Shown in pieces: positions 1 to 7,172 of a stretch of 51,259 bases of DNA (within the stretch, counting starts at the first letter, position 1; the number at the start of each line of letters is the position of its first letter). The stretch spans positions 1 to 51,259 of the forward strand of contig CACZRR010000005.1 of NCBI GenBank assembly GCA_902783595.1, read 5' to 3'. The position numbers and the translations under genes are program-made. Under the pieces are notes generated by a model. That model saw nothing but the letters and a program-made list of their open reading frames with translations, was not told where the DNA came from and made no database searches. The DNA comes from an uncultured Bacteroidota bacterium (GTDB lineage: Bacteria; Bacteroidota; Bacteroidia; Bacteroidales; P3).

Positions 1-237
1 AAAGAAAGGTTTGGTAAACCTTTCGCCAGCGAGCGAGCCGAAGAGGCGAGGAGCGGAATACTCCACATCACCACAACTTACGTGCAGTACATCCAGTACC
101 TTCTCTATGGCGAACCATATGACAACCAGCCCCCCACCGGATACAGGAGCGTTATACGTTCACCGGGAAGGTGGGTGGCTTTTGTAGGGAGGGATTATTC
201 GAGAGGGAGTTCGGGGGCTTCAGAGGGGGAGTCTTGA
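1..237 (+). CDS. Possible 3' end of an unidentified gene cut by the window edge
   Basis: Frame 1 is open from the first base to a TGA at 235-237, giving 78 codons without a visible start. Codon choice in the middle (frequent TAC, ATC, CAG, CTC, GGC) resembles the real genes nearby, and the translation contains a stretch rich in Tyr and Gln (around residues 27-38). If real, its last 43 bases overlap the end of rmuC convergently. I do not recognise a family. The first 30 bases also hold a small inverted repeat (AAAGGTTT-GGT-AAACCTTT), which could be a hairpin rather than coding sequence, so this call is weak. Confidence 0.3.
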   Translation, partial: KERFGKPFASERAEEARSGILHITTTYVQYIQYLLYGEPYDNQPPTGYRSVIRSPGRWVAFVGRDYSRGSSGASEGES

Positions 238-1634
238 GTCTGAGTGTCGAGGTATTCGGAGGGGATGATGCTGTCGACACCTTTGCGGCTTTTGGAGGCT
301 TTGATGTTGGAGAGACCGAGGGAGAGGATTTTGGAAGCTGTGGTGGAGATGCTCATTCCGCCTGTCATGAGTTTTTTCTTACTGGCATCGAAGGCGTCGA
401 CGGCATCCTGCAGGTTTTTGCCCACGCTGTCGTACTCTTTAAGGAATCGTCCGGTGCGTTCTATCATTTCCTGAGCGAGTTCGTAGAGGCGTTTGTGGTT
501 GCGTTCCTGGTCGATGTGTGTCCAGGTGATGCGTATGATGCGCAGTGCGGCGTAGAGAGTGTGTTCGTCGGCGATGAATACTTTTTTCTGCATGGCATCC
601 TGCCACAGCGAGGGTTCTTCGGCCGTAGCGATCCATAGTGCGGGTGCTTGTGGGACGAACATAATGACGAAGTCGAGGTGGGGGTTGGATTGGTAGAGGG
701 TGTAGTTTTTGGCGGAGAGTTCGTCGACGTGCCGTTTGAGGCTGGCGACGTGCTCTTTGAGGTAGTTGCGTCGTAGCGTGTCGTCGTCGGTGTTGGCGTA
801 GTCGATATAGGCTGTCATGGAGACCTTGGAGTCGATGATGACATCGCGATGTTCGTCGAGATGGAGGAGTACGTCGGGGATCATGCGGTTGCCATCGGTG
901 GATAGGAGAGGATGCCCGTCGGCGTCGCGGAGTGTGGCTTGTGTCTCGAAGTCCTTGCCCTCGGTGAGCCCTTGTGCTGCGAGCAGGTTGCTCAGTACCA
1001 CCTCGCCCCAGTTGCCTTGTGTCTTGGTTTCGTGCTTGAATGCGCGTGTGAGCTCTTCGGCGCTTTTCTGTGCTGCCTCGCTCTGACGAATCATATTCTC
1101 GAGGTTGGTCTTGATCTGAGTGCTGAGGGAAGTCTGTGCTGTGGAGTTCTTTGCCATTTCCTCCTTCATTTTCTCCATGGTTTCCTTGAGGGGTGTGAGG
1201 ATGGTGGCGATGCCCTGGCTGCTTGTGGTGGTGAACTCTTCTTGTCGTTTTTTCAGCATCTCGCCCGTGGCGTTTTCCATCTGTTCGCGTACCATGCGTA
1301 CGGTGTCGTCGAAGCGTTTTTCAAGAGCTGCTGTTGCCTCGCGGTGTCGGAGTTCTTGCTCTTTGAGGAGGGTGTCGTAGCTTTGGCGCGTGGCGTCGAG
1401 CACGTCGTTGTGACGTTTAAGCACTTCTCCTTTGTAGTCGGCCAGTGCTTTTGCAGCTTCTTCTTTCTGCTGGGTGATGCTGTGCTGGAGTAGTTCCACT
1501 TCGGTGTTTTTGGAACCCAGTTGGGCCTGCATGTCGGAGAGAGATGCCTGGAGACGGGTTTGTTTGCGAGATGCAATCATGAAGCCGACGGCGATGCCGA
1601 GGCAGGCGCAGAGGAAGGGGAGGAGAATAGCCAT
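195..1634 (-). CDS. rmuC: RmuC-family DNA recombination protein
   Basis: The 479-residue product has one N-terminal membrane segment (about residues 2-20), a long Gln/Glu/Lys-rich coiled coil (about 25-190) and then the RmuC nuclease-like core, recognisable from GNWGEVVLSNLL, IIDSKVS and FVIMFVPQAPAL. RmuC proteins are membrane-anchored and are thought to limit inversions at short inverted repeats; the core resembles restriction-type nucleases. The length is typical. The ATG at 1634 places the membrane segment directly at the N terminus. It is transcribed away from nrdJ, with 248 bases between the two starts. Confidence 0.9.
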   Translation of the reverse strand: MAILLPFLCACLGIAVGFMIASRKQTRLQASLSDMQAQLGSKNTEVELLQHSITQQKEEAAKALADYKGEVLKRHNDVLDATRQSYDTLLKEQELRHREATAALEKRFDDTVRMVREQMENATGEMLKKRQEEFTTTSSQGIATILTPLKETMEKMKEEMAKNSTAQTSLSTQIKTNLENMIRQSEAAQKSAEELTRAFKHETKTQGNWGEVVLSNLLAAQGLTEGKDFETQATLRDADGHPLLSTDGNRMIPDVLLHLDEHRDVIIDSKVSMTAYIDYANTDDDTLRRNYLKEHVASLKRHVDELSAKNYTLYQSNPHLDFVIMFVPQAPALWIATAEEPSLWQDAMQKKVFIADEHTLYAALRIIRITWTHIDQERNHKRLYELAQEMIERTGRFLKEYDSVGKNLQDAVDAFDASKKKLMTGGMSISTTASKILSLGLSNIKASKSRKGVDSIIPSEYLDTQTQDSPSEAPELPLE

Positions 1635-1882
1635 GAGGAATAATGAATTAGGGGAAACGGACGGGTTTTATTTACTTTATAGGGTGTAACGGAGGAGGCG
1701 TTTTTTTATTATTCACCGACTAAAGGTTTGACAGCAAAAGGAGTGCGGCGATTCAGCCCGTGGGTTGTTGATAAGTTGTGGCGGCGGGAAGTGTTTTAAT
1801 CATTAATTTAGCAACAGGGAAGTGAATTGTGCTTCTCCGTATAAGGTATTGTAAAATAGAAAAATAATTAACATTTGACCCC

Positions 1883-4456
1883 ATGCAAGGCGATTTGTTT
1901 TCCTCTATCGAACCTCAGAAAAAAGATAAAGAGTACACCGAATATTCGCCCGAAGAAATCATGCGCTCGTCGGTGGAGTATTTCCACGGAGACGAGTTGG
2001 CTGCCAATGTCTGGATGAACAAGTATGCTTTGCGCGACGACGGCCGTATTTACGAGCTAAATCCCGACATGATGCATCGTCGTTTGGCGGCGGAGTATGC
2101 CCGCATCGAGGCGAAGTACGAGAATCCCATGAGTGAGGAGGAGATCTACGGTCTCTTGAAGGACTTCAGATATATCGTGCCGCAGGGCAGTCCGATGAGT
2201 GGTATAGGCAACACCTTCCAGGTGGTGAGTTTGAGCAATTGCTTTGTCATTGGCAATCAGGGTAACAGCGACTCGTATGGTGGCATTATGAAGATTGACC
2301 AGGAGCAGGTGCAGCTGATGAAGCGTAGAGGAGGTGTGGGTCATGACCTGAGCCACATACGCCCCACGGGCAGTCCAGTGTTGAATGCTGCTCTCACCTC
2401 GACGGGTATTGTGCCCTTTATGGAGCGCTATAGCAATACTACGCGTGAGGTGGCGCAAGGAGGGCGACGAGGAGCGTTGATGCTGAGCATCAGCATCAAG
2501 CATCCGGATGCTGAGAGTTTTATTGATGCCAAGCTGGAGCAGGGCAAGATCACCGGAGCCAACGTCAGTGTGAAGGTTACCGACGAGTTCATGCAGTGTG
2601 TGCGCAGTGGCAAACCTTTCGTGCAGCAATATCCTATTGATTCGGCTCATCCCACCTATACCAAAGAGGTTGATGCCCGAGCGTTGTGGAACAAGATTAT
2701 TGCCAATGCGTGGAGCTCGGCGGAACCCGGGGTTCTCTTCTGGGACACTATCATCAAGGAGAGTATTCCTGACTGCTATGCCGACTTTGGCTACCGCACC
2801 GTGAGTACCAATCCTTGTGGCGAGATACCGCTGTGTCCTTATGACAGCTGCCGTCTGCAGGCCATCAACCTCTACTCCTATGTAGAGCATCCTTTCACTC
2901 GTGAGGCGCGTTTCAACTTCGACCTCTTCAAGGAGCATGTCATGAAGGGACAGCGTCTTATGGACGACCTTATCGACCTGGAGCTTGAGAAGGTGGAGCA
3001 GATTATCAAGAAGATTGAGGGAGACCCCGAGAGCGACGAGATCAAGATGGTGGAGCATAACCTGTGGCTTAATATCAAGATGAAGTGCCTTGAGGGCCGA
3101 CGTAGTGGTTTTGGTATCACCGCTGAGGGCGATATGCTTGCCGCCATGGGTTTGCAGTATGGCACTGATGAGGCCACGGCCTTTGCCGTCAAGGTGCAGC
3201 AGACTCTGTGTCTGGCCGCCTATGCTTCCAGTGTGCAGATGGCCAAGGAGCGAGGCTGCTTCCCCATCTACGATGCGCGCCGTGAGGAGCAAAATCCCCT
3301 CATCAGCCGCATTCGTGAGGCTGACCCTGCGTTGTATGCTGAGATGACCAAATATGGGCGTCGTAACATAGCTCTGCTTACCATTGCACCCACGGGTACT
3401 GTGAGCATCTGCACGCAGACCACCAGTGGTATTGAGCCCGTCTTCCTGGTGAGCTATAAGCGTCGCAAAAAGATTAACCCCAACGACAAGGACAGCAGCA
3501 AGCACACCATCATCAAGGATGAGAATGGTGACTTCTTTGAGGAGTACAATGTGTTCCATCCGAAGTTTTTGACATGGGCGGAGCAAAATGGCCATGATGC
3601 CGATCAGGTGCGTACTATGGGTGATGTCGAGTTACAGAAGCTGATAGAGCAGAGTCCATACTACCATGCTACCAGCAATGATATTGATTGGGTTGCCAAG
3701 GTGCGTATGCAGGGTGCCATACAGAAGTGGGTGGACCATAGTATCAGCGTCACCGTCAATATTCCCAAGGAGACCACCAAGGAGACTGTGGCGCAGATTT
3801 ACGAGGCTGCATGGGAGTGTGGCTGCAAGGGATGCACCATCTACCGTGATGGCTCGCGCACCGGTGTGCTCGTCAGCAATAGTGGCGATAAGAAAGAGGC
3901 CCCCTGTTTTGGAGAAAACAAAGCTCCCAAGCGCCCCAAGAAATTGGATGCCGAGGTAGTGCGTTTCAAGAATGAGAAAGAGGATTGGGTTGCCGTTGTA
4001 GGCATGTACGAAGGGAGACCTTACGAAATCTTTACGGGTCGTGCAGAGAGTTTTCTGTTGCCCAAGCAGGTGGAGAAAGGGTGGGTGATTCGTGTCAAGG
4101 AGAAGGGACAGGAGCATGCGCGTTATGACTTCCAGTTCCTTGACCAGGACGGCTACCATATTACCATAGAGGGTCTCTCGCGTATGTTCCGCAAGGAATA
4201 CTGGAACTATGCCAAACTTATCTCCGGTATTCTGCGTCACGGGATGCCTATAGCCAATGTCGTGGAGCTCATCGGCAAGCTTACCTTCGATACCGACAGC
4301 ATCACCACGTGGAGTAATGGTGTGGCGCGGGCCTTGAAGCGCTACATCAAGGATGGTACCGAGACCGACGAGGTGTGTCCCGATTGCGGTGGCAAGTTGG
4401 TCTATAATAGTGGTTGCAAGAGCTGTCCCAATTGTGGTTGGAGCAAGTGTAGCTGA
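1883..4456 (+). CDS. nrdJ: Adenosylcobalamin-dependent (class II) ribonucleotide reductase
   Basis: The 857-residue protein reduces ribonucleotides to deoxyribonucleotides using a radical made from coenzyme B12. It shows the reductase barrel motifs NPCGEIPL (about residue 310) and APTGTVSI (about 502). These are followed by the TSCPD-type C-terminal region (about 690-800) and a cysteine-rich tail, C832-x2-C835-x9-C845-x2-C848-x2-C851-x4-C856, which likely shuttles electrons to the active site and may bind zinc. No N-terminal ATP-cone is apparent, and no class I small subunit is nearby. The stop codon overlaps the rnhA start by one base (TGATG), so the two are probably co-translated. I saw no cobalamin riboswitch in the 248-base leader region. 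Confidence 0.93.
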   Translation: MQGDLFSSIEPQKKDKEYTEYSPEEIMRSSVEYFHGDELAANVWMNKYALRDDGRIYELNPDMMHRRLAAEYARIEAKYENPMSEEEIYGLLKDFRYIVPQGSPMSGIGNTFQVVSLSNCFVIGNQGNSDSYGGIMKIDQEQVQLMKRRGGVGHDLSHIRPTGSPVLNAALTSTGIVPFMERYSNTTREVAQGGRRGALMLSISIKHPDAESFIDAKLEQGKITGANVSVKVTDEFMQCVRSGKPFVQQYPIDSAHPTYTKEVDARALWNKIIANAWSSAEPGVLFWDTIIKESIPDCYADFGYRTVSTNPCGEIPLCPYDSCRLQAINLYSYVEHPFTREARFNFDLFKEHVMKGQRLMDDLIDLELEKVEQIIKKIEGDPESDEIKMVEHNLWLNIKMKCLEGRRSGFGITAEGDMLAAMGLQYGTDEATAFAVKVQQTLCLAAYASSVQMAKERGCFPIYDARREEQNPLISRIREADPALYAEMTKYGRRNIALLTIAPTGTVSICTQTTSGIEPVFLVSYKRRKKINPNDKDSSKHTIIKDENGDFFEEYNVFHPKFLTWAEQNGHDADQVRTMGDVELQKLIEQSPYYHATSNDIDWVAKVRMQGAIQKWVDHSISVTVNIPKETTKETVAQIYEAAWECGCKGCTIYRDGSRTGVLVSNSGDKKEAPCFGENKAPKRPKKLDAEVVRFKNEKEDWVAVVGMYEGRPYEIFTGRAESFLLPKQVEKGWVIRVKEKGQEHARYDFQFLDQDGYHITIEGLSRMFRKEYWNYAKLISGILRHGMPIANVVELIGKLTFDTDSITTWSNGVARALKRYIKDGTETDEVCPDCGGKLVYNSGCKSCPNCGWSKCS

Positions 4457-5136
4457 TGGCTGGCAAGCAGCGATACTATGCGGTGTGGCAGGGTCGCCAG
4501 CCGGGAGTCTATAGAGACTGGGAGACCTGCAAGGCGCAGGTGCAGGGTGTTGCTGGTGCGCAGTACAAAAGTTTCGGCAGCCTGGCGGAGGCCGAGGCAG
4601 CCCTCAAGATGCCGTACAGTAGTGTGGTAAAGACGGGGACGTCTAATGGACGTAATGGGGCCAATGGGCAGAGTGGATGTCTTATTGTCGACGATAACGG
4701 TATGACTGTTGTGAAGCCTGGCACCGAGAATGCTCCTGTTCTCGATGCCCTGGCAGTGGATGCTGCCTGCAGCGGTAATCCTGGGGTGATGGAATATCAG
4801 GGCATCTATATTCCCACAAGGACGCGTGTCTTTCACTACCGTTCGGAGAAGGGTACCAACAATATCGGTGAGTTTCTAGCCATTGTACATGGGCTGAGCT
4901 ACCTCAAGCGGCATCATCTGAATCAAATTATTTATAGTGACAGCGTCAATGCAATCGGCTGGGTGCGACAGAAAGTGTGTAAGAGCAAGTTGCCCGAGGA
5001 CGCCACGACTGCTGAGTTGTGGGACTATGTGCACCGTGCTGAGAGCTGGCTGCGCACCAATAGCTACACCACCGAGATCCGTAAGTGGGACACCGAGAGG
5101 TGGGGCGAGATACCGGCGGACTTTGGCCGCAAGTAG
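4456..5136 (+). CDS. rnhA: Ribonuclease HI with N-terminal viroplasmin (hybrid-binding) domain
   Basis: The protein degrades the RNA strand of RNA:DNA hybrids. Residues 4-46 form a viroplasmin-like domain (starting KQRYYAVWQGRQPGVY) that binds hybrids. After a linker of about 50 residues, the RNase H fold starts near residue 98 with acidic residues D102 (VDAACSGNPG), E139 (NIGEF) and D162 (YSDSVNA); D212 in KWDTERWG could be the fourth. The 226-residue length fits eukaryote-like bacterial RNase HI. The start overlaps the nrdJ stop by one base, which suggests a nucleotide and replication-maintenance operon. Confidence 0.9.
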   Translation: MAGKQRYYAVWQGRQPGVYRDWETCKAQVQGVAGAQYKSFGSLAEAEAALKMPYSSVVKTGTSNGRNGANGQSGCLIVDDNGMTVVKPGTENAPVLDALAVDAACSGNPGVMEYQGIYIPTRTRVFHYRSEKGTNNIGEFLAIVHGLSYLKRHHLNQIIYSDSVNAIGWVRQKVCKSKLPEDATTAELWDYVHRAESWLRTNSYTTEIRKWDTERWGEIPADFGRK

Positions 5137-5168
5137 ATTTCCATCTTGTGGCGTAATCCATAAATCCA

Positions 5169-6056
5169 ATGAATACGCGTAATCTTCGCTTTCGGTCTAA
5201 TCGGGTTAGAGACGTCATTTCCTTATTTCATGAGGAGTTGGATGAGATGTATGGTAGTGGCGAGGTGGGTGTCTTTTTGGAGATGCTCTTTGAGTCCTAC
5301 TTGGGGTGGGGAAGGGTGCGTCTGCTGACCTCGCGGGAGCAGACCATCGACCAGAGTGACCTGCTGCGGTTCCACTGGGCGTTGGAGGATTTGAAGCTCT
5401 GGCGACCCATACAACATATCATTGGTCATGTGGACTTTTGTGGCTGCAGGATAGGGGTGAGCCCTGACGTGCTGGTGCCGAGGCCCGAGACGGAGGAGAT
5501 GGTGAAGTGGATAGTGGATAGTGGACAGTGGACGGAGGGTAGCATTCTCGACTTATGTACAGGTAGCGGATGTATAGCGATAGCGTTGAAGAATTATTTT
5601 CCGGCGGCAGAGGTGACTGGGGTGGATGTGTCTGTCGCGGCTTTGGAGATGGCGTGTGAGAATGCCAAAAACAATGGCGTGGAGGTATGCTTTCGTCAAG
5701 CCGATGTGCTGGCTATGCCGTCGACAGAATCGGTGGACACTGTGAGATATGAGCTTATTGTGAGTAATCCGCCCTATGTTAGAGTCAGTGAGCGTGTGCA
5801 TATGCGACGCAACGTTCTCGACTATGACCCTGCGCTGGCTCTCTTTGTGCCCGATGACGACGCGCTACGCTTTTATAAGGCAATTGCAGGTATCGCAAAA
5901 GAACATTTGGCGGAAGACGGTATGCTTGTTGTTGAGATCAACGAAGTCTTGGCCGATGAGACCTGCGAGGTGATAAAAGATGCAGGTTTCACCCCCGAGG
6001 TGCACAGCGATTTCCGCGGCAAGGCGCGTTGGATTAGAGCCCGACACCAATCATAA
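5169..6056 (+). CDS. prmC: Peptide chain release factor N5-glutamine methyltransferase (PrmC/HemK)
   Basis: The enzyme methylates the GGQ glutamine of release factors using S-adenosylmethionine. The SAM-binding motif LDLCTGSGCIAIAL lies near residues 127-140, and the diagnostic substrate motif is N200-P-P-Y203. The length (295) is typical. It starts 32 bases after rnhA on the same strand. Just before the SAM motif the coding sequence contains four 7-bp repeats (5506-5533), encoding an extra VDSGQWTEG-like stretch. Confidence 0.93.
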   Translation: MNTRNLRFRSNRVRDVISLFHEELDEMYGSGEVGVFLEMLFESYLGWGRVRLLTSREQTIDQSDLLRFHWALEDLKLWRPIQHIIGHVDFCGCRIGVSPDVLVPRPETEEMVKWIVDSGQWTEGSILDLCTGSGCIAIALKNYFPAAEVTGVDVSVAALEMACENAKNNGVEVCFRQADVLAMPSTESVDTVRYELIVSNPPYVRVSERVHMRRNVLDYDPALALFVPDDDALRFYKAIAGIAKEHLAEDGMLVVEINEVLADETCEVIKDAGFTPEVHSDFRGKARWIRARHQS

Positions 6057-6097
6057 AAAACCGACGACCTGATGTGACAACAGGGGTACCAATTAAA

Positions 6098-6685
6098 ATG
6101 AATGCAAATCACTATAGAGCAGCCAGTGGAAGGATTTTTCGTGGTGCGCTAGGTCTGTCTATCCTCGCCATTTTGGGAGGTCTTTTTTCGGTTGTTTCCG
6201 CCGCCGTACCTTCGATGGAGGGAGGGATGGTGTGGGCACGCATTGTGGTGCCCATTCTGATGGTGTGCTGCTATGTGTACTTTTTTCTAGGTCTTGGGGA
6301 TCTCTGCAAAGAATTTGAGGGCGTCACTGCTACAAATATCAGGAGGATACGTGCCGCCGCCATCTTCTCCATTATGGGGATCCTGCTTTTCTTGATTCCC
6401 GTAATGGGTGTCATCCTCTACGTCATCCTCCTGGAGGTTGCCGCCGTCATAAGCCTTGTGTCCTATGGGGGTCTGCGCTGCGACGGGAGCTTTCCTGGCT
6501 GTCAAGGCATGAAGACCCTGTATGCCGCTTCCGTCTTGCAGATCATCGGTTGTGTTTTTCTCCTCATACCTCTCATCAATATTATTGGCCACATCATCAA
6601 CGTTGTCGCCTTCGTGGGTGTTATCGTGGGATGGTTACGGGTGATGAATGCTCCGCTGCCCACCGAAGGTGATGATGTCCAGTGA
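6098..6685 (+). CDS. Four- to five-helix membrane protein of unknown function
   Basis: This 195-residue hydrophobic protein has predicted membrane segments at about residues 13-32, 43-65, 86-125 (probably two) and 144-185 (one or two). I do not recognise a family; it resembles small multi-pass proteins of unknown function in Bacteroidota. I chose the ATG at 6098 because it follows an A-rich stretch (AATTAAA). An in-frame GTG at 6074 would add eight residues. It lies 41 bases after prmC and ends 12 bases before the convergent dtd gene. Confidence 0.75.
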   Translation: MNANHYRAASGRIFRGALGLSILAILGGLFSVVSAAVPSMEGGMVWARIVVPILMVCCYVYFFLGLGDLCKEFEGVTATNIRRIRAAAIFSIMGILLFLIPVMGVILYVILLEVAAVISLVSYGGLRCDGSFPGCQGMKTLYAASVLQIIGCVFLLIPLINIIGHIINVVAFVGVIVGWLRVMNAPLPTEGDDVQ

Positions 6686-6697
6686 TAATGACGATGC

Positions 6698-7159
6698 TCA
6701 GAATTGGTCGCGGAGGAGGGAATCCATGATGATGGTCACGGGACCGTCGTTGACGAGAGCGACCTGCATGTCGGCGCCGAAGGTGCCTGTTTGGATTTCT
6801 TTGCCGAAGAGGTCCTGTAGCTTGGCGATGAGCTTTTCGTACATGGGGATGGCGAAGTCGGGCCGTGAGGCGTGGATGTAGCTGGGGCGGTTGCTCTTGC
6901 GGGTAGATGCCATGAGTGTGAATTGGCTGACGACGAGGATGCCGCTATCCGACACCTCCGTGATTGGGATATTCATCACGCCTTTGTCGTCGTCGAAGAT
7001 GCGCAGCTTTACAACCTTTTGACAGAGGTATTCGATGTCCTCGTCGGTGTCCTCGTCGCATATACCCACAAGGATGAGCATGCCGGTGTCGATGGCTGAC
7101 TTCTGTGTGCCGCCGATGCTGACGGAAGCCTTTTTTACGCGTTGGATAACCAGCCTCAT
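6698..7159 (-). CDS. dtd: D-aminoacyl-tRNA deacylase
   Basis: The 153-residue enzyme hydrolyses D-amino acids mis-attached to tRNA, and also Gly-tRNA(Ala), acting in the cytosol. It begins MRLVIQRVKKASV and carries both family signatures: the SQFTL motif (VVSQFTLMA, about residue 78) and the NxGPVT motif near the C terminus (NDGPVT). The ATG at 7159 gives the canonical N terminus. It starts 13 bases after the uvrD stop and is probably co-transcribed with uvrD. Confidence 0.93.
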   Translation of the reverse strand: MRLVIQRVKKASVSIGGTQKSAIDTGMLILVGICDEDTDEDIEYLCQKVVKLRIFDDDKGVMNIPITEVSDSGILVVSQFTLMASTRKSNRPSYIHASRPDFAIPMYEKLIAKLQDLFGKEIQTGTFGADMQVALVNDGPVTIIMDSLLRDQF

Positions 7160-7172
7160 ATTACGTCGGGTG

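Noticed and set aside
1635-1882. Cobalamin riboswitch before nrdJ
   Set aside because: I could not find the conserved B12-box bases. Only a weak TAATTTAG at 1804-1811 resembles a promoter element, with no -33 box.
2057-3595. 512-codon frame on the minus strand
   Set aside because: It lies wholly inside nrdJ, whose motifs are clear, and its translation (Leu/His-rich, no motifs) is typical of an antisense shadow.
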